Source: Flavobacteriales bacterium (GTDB lineage: Bacteria > Bacteroidota > Bacteroidia > Flavobacteriales_F > PHOS-HE28). From it: a stretch of 64,000 nt of DNA. The stretch lies in NCBI GenBank assembly GCA_016710965.1, contig JADJTW010000002.1:294235-358234 (forward strand), read 5' to 3'. Below, piece by piece: positions 45,387-51,660 of the stretch. Under the pieces are notes generated by a model. That model was not told the origin of the DNA. It did no database searches and saw nothing but the letters and a program-made list of their open reading frames with translations. Each line of letters opens with the position of its first letter. Within the stretch, counting starts at the first letter, position 1. The translations under genes were made by a program, and so were the position numbers.

Positions 45387-45869
45387 TCAGCCTTGGAAGC
45401 GGTAATGCCTTCGATGCCACTCCAGGTATTCGAGCTTGGGGCCCGCCGCTTCGGCGGGAATGGCCATTGGCTTGACTTCGCAGGTTTTGAAGTGTTGGGC
45501 CACGGTCGCGTGAGCGAAGTGGTCGCGCAGCGAAGGGGCACAGACGAGGCATAGCTCGGTATCGAAGGTGATGAGGCCGCGATCAAAGGCCTTGTCGTGA
45601 AGGGCGTTGAGGGCGATCGTTCTGTGGGTCGAGGCGTGTTGCTCGGCGGCGTTCCATGGAATGACCCCGCCAAATGCGCGGGGCAAGTTGTGCGAAGCCA
45701 CCAACAGATCGCGCACGGCCAGACCGGTCACGGCGCAGCGGCCCATGTACGCATTGAGCACCGCTTGGCGGAAGTAGCGTTGGCCGCGCCGCACCTTCAC
45801 GGATCCGTGTGGTTCATGTCCGCGGGGAACGGGCGATCGTGAGGCAGGACCAACCGTTCCTCGTTCCAT
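45387..45869 (-). CDS. HNH endonuclease domain protein, probably 5' truncated, with in-frame hairpin insertion
   Basis: An HNH nuclease domain of the restriction-like type: QRYFRQAVLNAYMGRCAVTG, LLVASH, IPW and ALNALHDKAFDRGLITFDTE. The family normally has LLVASHxxPW; here nine residues (NLPRAFGGV) are inserted right after the SH, encoded by a 27-nt palindromic element in frame. Upstream of residue 35 (SVKVRRGQ) no family sequence is seen, and the frame runs into the divergent type B gene, so the N-terminal domain is probably lost. ATG 45869 is only the most plausible start. Confidence 0.7.
   Translation of the reverse strand: MERGTVGPASRSPVPRGHEPHGSVKVRRGQRYFRQAVLNAYMGRCAVTGLAVRDLLVASHNLPRAFGGVIPWNAAEQHASTHRTIALNALHDKAFDRGLITFDTELCLVCAPSLRDHFAHATVAQHFKTCEVKPMAIPAEAAGPKLEYLEWHRRHYRFQG
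45663..45689. repeat. 27-bp in-frame hairpin insertion in the HNH gene
   Basis: On the plus strand it contains CCCCGC, a 7-nt spacer and GCGGGG, followed by CAAGTT. The shape is that of the hairpins in the mutase fragments (7-bp GC stem, then CAGGCTC). Its length is a multiple of three, so the HNH frame is kept. Confidence 0.65.
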
Positions 45870-45924
45870 GCACTGATCGTCCCACCGCAGGCAGCCTCCC
45901 ATCCCGCGCGCGCATCTTCCATGC

Positions 45925-47331
45925 GTGCAGCGCAGCCTTTGTTCGGCCTTCTTCCTGGTCCTGATCGGTGCCCAGGCACAGAACCTCGTGCCGAACGGTG
46001 ATCTGGAGCAGTACACGCAGTGCCCCGATTATGTGAGCCAGATCGATCGCGCCGTCGGTTGGTCGCGACCCACGCAGGGGACCAGCGATTACCTCAACGC
46101 ATGCCTGGGCGTGCCCTTCAGCGAAAGTGTGCCGGACAATGAGTTCGGTTATGAGCCCGCGCACAGCGGCAACGGCTATGCGGGTTTCTACTGCTTCTAC
46201 TCCACCACAGCCATCAGCACCGCACCGGACAACGATCACGAATACGTGACCCACGCGCTCAGTGCGCCGCTCACTCCCGGCACCACCTACGCTGTGGAGT
46301 TCTTCGTGAGCCTTGCGGATGTGTCCAAGTACGCGGTGAACGACATCGGTGCGTTGTTCAGCGTGAACGTACCGGTGCGCACGGACGATCTGGCGATCAC
46401 GGCCACCCCGCAGATCACGAACAGTTCGCTGGCCATGCTCAACAACAAGAACGGGTGGACGCGCATCCATGGCTGCTTCGTCGCCGACTCCGCCTTCGCG
46501 TACATCACCGTCGGCAATTTCCATGCGGGCCCCGCCACCACCTTCGAGGAAGTGGCTACGGACTTCCCCCTCACCTACTACAGCTACTACTACGTGGACG
46601 ATGTGAGCGTGCAAGCGGTCGCGGCGCCGCAGCTCGGTCCGGACATCAACGCGTGCGATGCGGTGACGCTGGCCGTGCAGGATCCCGTCGACGGTGCGAC
46701 CTACCTCTGGTCCACAGGTGCCGAAGGCAGCTCCATCGTGGTGGACACGGCAGGTGTCTACAGTGTTGCCATGGATGTGGATGGATGCCTGCTCACCGAT
46801 ACCATCAACGTTCAACTCGCAGAACCGATCACGTTGACACTCGCTGGTGATACCACAGCCGACTTCTGCGCAACACCTTTCCTGCTTATCGACCCCGGCC
46901 CATTGCCCCCGAACACTAATGTGATCTGGTCCACGGGTGCCACCACTACGACGATCCAAGTGGATCAAGCAGGGCTGTACACGGTGAACGCATCCGCACC
47001 CGAATACTGTCCGGCAACGGCAGCCATGCTGGTGGTGGATGCCTGCGGGTCACCGGTGTACGCACCCAATGCGTTCACGCCCAACAACGATGGGATCAAC
47101 GATAGTTGGATGCCGGTGTGGCTGGCGAATACGGGCGCCACGCTGGAGGTGCAGGTCTTCGATCGTTGGGGAAGAACGCTCTTTGCGGCAACCGAGCTGG
47201 ACGCCGCGTGGGATGGCACCACTGATGGATCGCCCATACCCGATGGCGTGTATGCCTGGCGCGGGCAGACACGCGATCCAGCCACATCGACCCTACGTGT
47301 GCTCTTTGGGCACGTCTCCGTGATGCGTTGA
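45925..47331 (+). CDS. Secreted protein with T9SS type B (gliding-motility) C-terminus
   Basis: A 468-aa secreted protein with a signal peptide (SAFFLVLIGAQAQ). The N-terminal module (NLVPNGDLEQYTQCPD, SGNGYAGFYCF) resembles carbohydrate-binding or jelly-roll domains that open many Flavobacteriales type B proteins. Ig-like modules follow (ATYLWSTGAEGSSIVV, VIWSTGATTTTIQV), then the gliding-motility domain (YAPNAFTPNNDGINDSW, VFDRWGRTLF). The start is GTG 45925. No PorP/SprF gene is adjacent, so it must use one elsewhere, for example those at 4-12 kb. Confidence 0.87.
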   Translation: MQRSLCSAFFLVLIGAQAQNLVPNGDLEQYTQCPDYVSQIDRAVGWSRPTQGTSDYLNACLGVPFSESVPDNEFGYEPAHSGNGYAGFYCFYSTTAISTAPDNDHEYVTHALSAPLTPGTTYAVEFFVSLADVSKYAVNDIGALFSVNVPVRTDDLAITATPQITNSSLAMLNNKNGWTRIHGCFVADSAFAYITVGNFHAGPATTFEEVATDFPLTYYSYYYVDDVSVQAVAAPQLGPDINACDAVTLAVQDPVDGATYLWSTGAEGSSIVVDTAGVYSVAMDVDGCLLTDTINVQLAEPITLTLAGDTTADFCATPFLLIDPGPLPPNTNVIWSTGATTTTIQVDQAGLYTVNASAPEYCPATAAMLVVDACGSPVYAPNAFTPNNDGINDSWMPVWLANTGATLEVQVFDRWGRTLFAATELDAAWDGTTDGSPIPDGVYAWRGQTRDPATSTLRVLFGHVSVMR

Positions 47332-47532
47332 GAGGCTCGCCGGAAGTGGGCGGGAGCTAGCAAGGAATGGGGCCGGGGCAGATGGCGGCAAGGCTTGAGG
47401 TCCGTGGCCACAAAACGCAGGGTCTCGAAGACGAAGGCCCTGCGGCGGTCTGGTGCGATGAGAGGATGCGTGATACCAACCGCGATGTGCCTGCAAAGTC
47501 AGTGGCAGTTGATAGACAAGAGCAGAGATCGC

Positions 47533-47549
47533 GGTAGCCATAGGCTACC
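47533..47549. repeat. Palindrome GGTAGCC-ATA-GGCTACC
   Basis: Perfect 7-bp arms around a 3-nt loop. It is the first of two related palindromes within 60 bp. Confidence 0.8.
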
Positions 47550-47566
47550 ATGCCTTGGAGCATGTG

Positions 47567-47589
47567 GGGCGTAGCCACAGGCTACGCCC
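47567..47589. repeat. Palindrome GGGCGTAGCC-ACA-GGCTACGCCC
   Basis: Perfect 10-bp arms around a 3-nt loop. It shares the GTAGCC core with the palindrome 18 bp upstream. Confidence 0.85.
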
Positions 47590-47701
47590 AGATGCGCGAC
47601 ACGCTACGCGCAGATGGGGGGAAGGATGTACCACTTCCGCATACGTGCCCTCCTCGCCGCTGGGGAAGGACCCTTCAGGGGGCGACCTGCTACTGGCCGG
47701 G

Positions 47702-48343
47702 CTAAGCGGTCTGCGGCGGAAGGTCCCAAGGCTTCACGTTGCCACCGGGTGTGCGGGTATGGCGCAGGCTATCCGCCCGCTGCTGGTCCAAACGGTCCAT
47801 TTGTTCCTGTTGATCATCGAACAGCTTGCCGTGGTCCACGAAGGTGATGAGCTGCACCACCTGCTGGGGTACCGCCCAAGTGCCGATGATGTAGCCGTGG
47901 GTCACGCCGACGCGCACTTCGTCGTTGTCCAGGCAGTACTCCATGCCGAAGTCCATGTTCTCGCGGATGAACTCCTTCAAACGAAAGAAGCCATCTTCCG
48001 TGCTGTTGAAGCGTTCGGCGTACTGTTCCAGCACATGGTGGCTGATGTGGTAGCACACACCATCCTGCATGATGCGTGCAGCCCGGTAATAGCCATCGGT
48101 ACCGCGGTACCATACGAAGGGCACGATGTTCAGCACCTTCTTGGTCGGCAGCATGGCGATGAGCCAGTTGTTCCCCTCGTGCGAGCGGTACTCGAACAGC
48201 TGCGGCTCCATGCGCAGGGACTTATCCACGCGCATCCGCCGCTGCAACCGCTCAATGGGCTCCTTCAGCTTGTTCCACATGGCGGGCAGGTCGCGAAAGG
48301 CTTCGCGCACCACCTGCTCCGGGCTATGTGTTTGAACGATCAT
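47702..48343 (-). CDS. Uncharacterised cytoplasmic protein
   Basis: A 213-aa protein without signal peptide or membrane helix. Its central part has the pattern CYHISHHVLEQYAERFN, which resembles the H-x-x-x-R/Q-Y-x-x-R-F motif of an uncharacterised protein group in Bacteroidota. The C-terminus is charged (FDDQQEQMDRLDQQRAD). I do not recognise a function. It is followed by the palindrome-containing intergenic region. Confidence 0.65.
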   Translation of the reverse strand: MIVQTHSPEQVVREAFRDLPAMWNKLKEPIERLQRRMRVDKSLRMEPQLFEYRSHEGNNWLIAMLPTKKVLNIVPFVWYRGTDGYYRAARIMQDGVCYHISHHVLEQYAERFNSTEDGFFRLKEFIRENMDFGMEYCLDNDEVRVGVTHGYIIGTWAVPQQVVQLITFVDHGKLFDDQQEQMDRLDQQRADSLRHTRTPGGNVKPWDLPPQTA

Positions 48344-48476
48344 GGCTCGCGGCCTTGAACGGACAACGGGGAGACGGGGTTCCTTGGTATGGGGTATCGG
48401 GCGGTCGGAAGATGCAGGGTCGCCGAAGACAGGAGACCGTGCGAAGGCCTAAAGGGGGCAGATGGGGCAGGTGTTC

Positions 48477-48484
48477 TACCTTCG
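48477..48484 (+). promoter_or_regulatory. Putative -7 element before the AT-rich membrane gene
   Basis: TACCTTCG lies 52 nt before the ATG at 48537. It is the same form of -7 element seen at other genes in the window. Confidence 0.4.
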
Positions 48485-48536
48485 ATTCAGATAAGAGAGA
48501 GGGGCACCTTTCCGTCATTCAGAACAAATCCTTCAC

Positions 48537-49280
48537 ATGGAACCAATGGATCCAAAGACGGTTGAACACATAATAGACGCGGCCAAATTCGTGCTGCCAT
48601 CTGTCGTGATTCCATTGGTCATCATTGCTATGAACAATGCTCACAACAGAAAGACAAGAGCTTCGGAACAGGCCTTTCAACTAAGCATGGTTTCTGCGGA
48701 GAAGAACGTCGCGTCAGAGTTCACGGTACAGGAGGAGCGGCGCGTTCATGAAAAGGAAGTTTACGCGTCCATGCTAAAGATCCTGTTCGAAGTACAGAGG
48801 TTGCATATCGACCTCTCTGGAAACTGTGTGGACTACAAGTGCATTGACTCCGCTGTTTCGAACTTCAAGATCGCGCTGACAACGTATCAAGCAAGAATCT
48901 CCGACAATCAGATCTATCTAACCCCTGAAGCAACAAATGAGCTGTATGGATTCTATCAGCAAGTTGGTGACCTCCTTACCGAACTGAAAGAGATACAGGA
49001 TAAACAGAAGTATCACTTGGCTATAGCAAGCGTTTACTACAACTCGAGAGAACTTGCTATGGCAACGCTGCTGCTACGCATCAATTTTGCCGACGTAACA
49101 GCGCCGCAGGATGAGGAGGGAGTAGCAGAAGAATTGGCAGTGAAGTACAAGAACTTCATCAATTGTTGTGGCAGAGTTCCCCGTCTGGCGATCATGAAGG
49201 AGTATGAAGAATTCACGCCTGAAGTAGCTGAAAGCTTAGATGAGAAGAGGATGGAAACAGAGGAACTCCGAACCAACTAG
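48537..49280 (+). CDS. Membrane-anchored helical protein, AT-rich, probably acquired
   Basis: A 247-aa protein with one N-terminal membrane helix (about residues 16-34, FVLPSVVIPLVIIAMNN), followed by a long, mainly helical cytoplasmic part (EQAFQLSMVSAEKNVASEF to the end). No enzymatic motif was recognised. Its codons are far AT-richer than neighbouring genes, suggesting recent transfer. The stop is followed within 3 nt by a mutase pseudogene fragment, so its 3' end is also a rearrangement breakpoint. A defence-accessory or phage role is possible but unsupported. Confidence 0.65.
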   Translation: MEPMDPKTVEHIIDAAKFVLPSVVIPLVIIAMNNAHNRKTRASEQAFQLSMVSAEKNVASEFTVQEERRVHEKEVYASMLKILFEVQRLHIDLSGNCVDYKCIDSAVSNFKIALTTYQARISDNQIYLTPEATNELYGFYQQVGDLLTELKEIQDKQKYHLAIASVYYNSRELAMATLLLRINFADVTAPQDEEGVAEELAVKYKNFINCCGRVPRLAIMKEYEEFTPEVAESLDEKRMETEELRTN

Positions 49281-49282
49281 CT

Positions 49283-49502
49283 TTTCGCCGGTGTGCATGA
49301 GCGTTTCGTAGTAGAGACTTTTCTTATGGATGCGGCTGCGCTGGTACATGGTCTCCATGGCGCCGAGCACGCCACCGCGTTCGGTGATGCGGTCGAACTC
49401 GGTGAGCACCCCGGCTCGGAGGCCGGGGCAGGCTCTTTCTTCCACCAGGTCGGTGAGCTCTTCGATGATGAAGGAGCCTTCGCGGGTTCTCGTTCTTGGC
49501 CA
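49283..49502 (-). pseudogene. Fragment of icmF, part 1 (matches 55449-55661)
   Basis: Nucleotide-level match to the C-terminal part of the mutase gene. On the minus strand it reads like YETLMHTGEK, TMYQRSRIHK, GVLGAMETMYQ and LTEFDRITERGG. A hairpin element interrupts it at 49409-49435. The match stops abruptly at both ends, just after the AT-rich gene and just before the HicAB promoter. Confidence 0.85.
49409..49435. repeat. Hairpin element (CCCCGGC...GCCGGGG-CAGGCTC)
   Basis: The 7-bp stem CCCCGGC/GCCGGGG with loop TCGGAG is followed by CAGGCTC. It is inserted in a mutase pseudogene where the intact gene has GGCCTC. Same family as 50382-50410 and 50471-50501. Confidence 0.85.
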
Positions 49503-49559
49503 TCGGACTTACCGATACGTCAACTATTATTTACCTTACCCCCCCGGAACAAAAGAGCC

Positions 49560-49742
49560 ATGAAGTGCAGTGAACTGATGCGAAAGCTCCAACGAGACGG
49601 TTGGTTCATCGTCAGGCAGCGCGGTTCGCATGTACTTATGGAACACCCGACCAAGAAGGGCCAGGTGGTAGTGCCGGACCATGGCTCGAAAGAACTGGCG
49701 TCCGGCACGGCCCGAAGCATCATCAAGAAGGCAGGACTTTGA
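49560..49742 (+). CDS. hicA: HicA-type mRNA interferase toxin
   Basis: A 60-aa toxin with the HicA double-stranded-RNA-binding-like fold: MKCSELMRKLQRDGWFIVRQ, the catalytic histidine in RGSHVLMEHP, then VVVPDHGSKELASGTARSI. Length and motif spacing are normal for an intact toxin. A TACCTTAC -7-like element lies about 26 nt upstream. HicB follows 11 nt later. The pair sits exactly between two collinear mutase pseudogene fragments. Confidence 0.93.
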   Translation: MKCSELMRKLQRDGWFIVRQRGSHVLMEHPTKKGQVVVPDHGSKELASGTARSIIKKAGL

Positions 49743-49753
49743 AACGAACGACC

Positions 49754-50170
49754 ATGAAGACCGCAAAGCGAAAGCAAGCCCCGGAAAAGACCTACCCCTT
49801 CATCGTGGAGTGGACCAAGACCGGTTTCTCCGCCTACTCGAAGGATCACGCCGTGGCCACTACCGGCGAAACGTTGAACGAGTTGCGCAGGAACGCCGCC
49901 GAAGCATTGGGTCTTTTGCTCGACACCCCGCGCAAGAAGGTGACGGCGAAGCAGATCCACTTCTTCATGGACATGCGCTACTTCTTCAAGCAGTACCGCG
50001 TTCTCAACGCGCGGCAATTGGCGCATCGCATCGACATGAACCACACCCTGCTCTCGCAATACGTGAGCGGCGCGAAGATGCCTTCAGAGGAACAGACCGA
50101 GCGTATCCTCTTGGGAATACGGAAGGTGGCGAAAGAGTTGGCGAGTGTGTCATTGTCGCCACACAACTGA
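49754..50170 (+). CDS. hicB: HicB-type antitoxin with helix-turn-helix
   Basis: A 138-aa antitoxin. The N-terminal partial RNase-H-like fold (YPFIVEWTKTGFSAYSKDH, TTGETLNELRRNAAEALGL) is typical of HicB. The C-terminal part is an XRE-type helix-turn-helix (VLNARQLAHRIDMNHTLLSQ, YVSGAKMPSEEQTERIL) expected to bind the hicAB promoter. It neutralises HicA and autoregulates the operon in related systems. Residue spacing suggests it is intact. Confidence 0.9.
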   Translation: MKTAKRKQAPEKTYPFIVEWTKTGFSAYSKDHAVATTGETLNELRRNAAEALGLLLDTPRKKVTAKQIHFFMDMRYFFKQYRVLNARQLAHRIDMNHTLLSQYVSGAKMPSEEQTERILLGIRKVAKELASVSLSPHN

Positions 50171-50234
50171 CCGTCTGGCCGTACGATCGTCACTCATGGC
50201 ATCTGCCCGGCGAACTCAGAGGCAAATGCGGCGC

Positions 50235-50250
50235 TCTGCCGTACGGCAGA
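50235..50250. repeat. 16-bp perfect palindrome in the mutase fragment
   Basis: TCTGCCGT followed by ACGGCAGA, with no spacer. It replaces about 9 nt of the mutase sequence (intact copy near 55925). Confidence 0.8.
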
Positions 50251-50288
50251 CCATCACCGCGTACTCGGGATCCATGCCGTTGCTGAAG

Positions 50289-50325
50289 TAAGTTGAGGCT
50301 TTGCGAAATCCCGCCTTAGCGGGAA
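50289..50325. repeat. TCCCGC-type palindromic insertion
   Basis: Relative to the intact mutase this adds about 33 nt: TGAGGCTTTGCGAA, then a hairpin TCCCGC-CTTA-GCGGGA. The same hairpin with loop CTAA occurs at 58751-58766 and 60355-60370. The TGAGGCTTTGCGAA part recurs at 55133-55146. Confidence 0.8.
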
Positions 50326-50381
50326 AGCTCAGGTTGGGCGCGAAGGCGTTGATGTCCATGCCCCGGCTCAGGTAGTACTCC

Positions 50382-50410
50382 ATCCCGGTTCGTTGACCGG
50401 GACAGGCTCC
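50382..50410. repeat. Hairpin element (TCCCGGT...ACCGGGA-CAGGCTC)
   Basis: Stem TCCCGGT/ACCGGGA with loop TCGTTG, followed by CAGGCTC. Compared with 49409-49435, both stem ends have changed together (C-G to T-A at the outer pair, C-G to T-A at the inner), so pairing is kept. Confidence 0.88.
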
Positions 50411-50470
50411 GGTGAAGCCGTTGGCCAGCGTGAAGGCGAGCTGGCTGATGGGGTTGGCGCCGGCCTCCGC

Positions 50471-50501
50471 AGCGCCTGCCCCGGCCAGCGAGCCGGGGTG
50501 G
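50471..50501. repeat. Hairpin element, inverted orientation
   Basis: Stem CCCCGGC/GCCGGGG, read on the minus strand with loop TCGCTG and followed by CAGGC. It is inserted in the icmF fragment in the opposite orientation to the element at 50382. Confidence 0.85.
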
Positions 50502-50621
50502 TAACCGCTGATGCTGACGCTGTAGAAGTTGCGGATGTTGTTGGCGATGAAGTGCTCTTGCACATCGCCCATCAAACGCAGCGCGAACTCGGTGCTGAAG
50601 ATCGTCGTTCTGCGCCTGGTG

Positions 50622-50865
50622 GTTATGCCCGCCCTGAACTTGTCGAAGGATTGGGCGTGCCCCTCGCTCACGCACATAACCCCGCGCGGGTCGCGTGCTG
50701 CGCTGTAGCCGGACTTGTCAGGGCCAGCGGCTGCGGCACTCAGGGGCCACTCCTTCGTCGTGCCTCCTCGTTGCTCGCCTCCGCAAGGCCCTGCCCGCAC
50801 CGGGCTGCCGCTTCGCCCGCTCACGCAAAACCTTGCCGCAAGGAATACTCGCAACTAGAAGAGAC
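50622..50865. other. Palindrome-rich non-coding tract
   Basis: After the mutase similarity ends there is no gene for about 240 nt. Short palindromic or repeat-like pieces follow one another: CCTGAACTTGTCGAAGG near 50627, CCCGCGCGGG near 50682, GCCCGCACCGGGC near 50790 and CCTTGC-C-GCAAGG near 50830. It looks like a sink for small repeated elements. Confidence 0.55.
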
Positions 50866-51600
50866 CTACCGACAAGGCAGGATGGTTGCAGAAGTGGGCA
50901 TCTTACCAGGTTTCTCACCAATGTCCCAGCCTGGCGTGGTCACTTCCGAATAGTAGTAGTCCGTGTTCTCGTATTCGTAGCGCGTGTCTCGATGGAGCTT
51001 GGTTCTAGGGTGTATCCCAACCGCCATGTGTCCAGGGTACTGTAGGAGGACGCACCGGATGCCCAGAGCCTTGAGCAATGCCACGAGCAGCAGCGACTTG
51101 TCTCCACAATCTCCGGCACCTCCTCCGTTGATCAGTGTCTGCACCGCGTATTGCTGGTAATCCACGCTCTGCGGACCGCCAGGGACTCGATTAGGGGTCC
51201 AGTAAGTCAAGGACTGCACGAATGAAAGCGCGACTTTCTCGACCGGCAGGGAGAGTGTAGTTGCGCGTTCCCGGATGACGCCTGCAAGAACATCGACATC
51301 GGACAGGTATGGATCCTTGCGCACATACTGAGCATAGTAGTTCCTTTCCCGGTGCTCAGGAAGTTTCCGGTAGTGCTCGAGCATTTTGAACAACCCACGC
51401 TGAAATACCAGCGTCAAGGTCATGTCGATGTCATTCCCATCGAACCCATAGTTCCAGTTGTACTCGATGGTAGTCCTGACGTCGGATTGATCCGCTAAAG
51501 GGCTTGCCGGGGAGCGCAATGGAGCAGTTGACCAAGCCGTGCAAGCAAGCCTCAACGGCAAGTGAAGAGTCCGCAGTATCGGTGGTGGTTGTCGCGTCAT
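50866..51600 (-). CDS. Transglutaminase-like cysteine protein
   Basis: A 244-aa protein with a transglutaminase-like domain: the nucleophile is in NGGGAGDCGDKSLLLVALLK, the histidine in LLQYPGHMAVGI, and an ending ENTDYYYSEVTTPGWDIG. The N-terminal 40 residues (MTRQPPPILRTLHLPLRL) look unusual and the true start or a short upstream portion may be lost. AT-richer than its neighbours. It follows the DUF1036 gene on the same strand by 60 nt. Substrate unknown. Confidence 0.72.
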   Translation of the reverse strand: MTRQPPPILRTLHLPLRLACTAWSTAPLRSPASPLADQSDVRTTIEYNWNYGFDGNDIDMTLTLVFQRGLFKMLEHYRKLPEHRERNYYAQYVRKDPYLSDVDVLAGVIRERATTLSLPVEKVALSFVQSLTYWTPNRVPGGPQSVDYQQYAVQTLINGGGAGDCGDKSLLLVALLKALGIRCVLLQYPGHMAVGIHPRTKLHRDTRYEYENTDYYYSEVTTPGWDIGEKPGKMPTSATILPCR

Positions 51601-51660
51601 CGGAGATTAGGTTGCGAATTGAAGTAGCAAACTCGGAAGGCCCGGACAGCCCACGCTGGT

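Larger units (their letters stand above)
47332..47701. other. Repeat-containing intergenic region
   Basis: A 370-nt region without a convincing gene. It contains two GTAGCC...GGCTAC palindromes (47533-47589). A block near 47420-47455 (GCAGGGTCTCGAAGACGAAG) is similar to 48414-48450 on the far side of the minus-strand gene, so that gene lies between two related repeats. Confidence 0.55.
50217..50621 (-). pseudogene. Fragment of icmF, part 2 (matches 55915-56231), with palindromic insertions
   Basis: Collinear with part 1 at 49283-49502 and on the same strand; the intervening mutase segment 55662-55914 is missing and HicAB is in its place. Readable pieces are GMDPEYAVM, GMDINAFAPNLSF, ISQLAFTLANGF, FYSVSISGYH and FALRLMGDVQEHF. 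Four insertions interrupt it: 50235-50250, 50289-50325, 50382-50410 and 50471-50501. A gene fragment this loaded with palindromes is unlikely to be functional. Confidence 0.88.
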
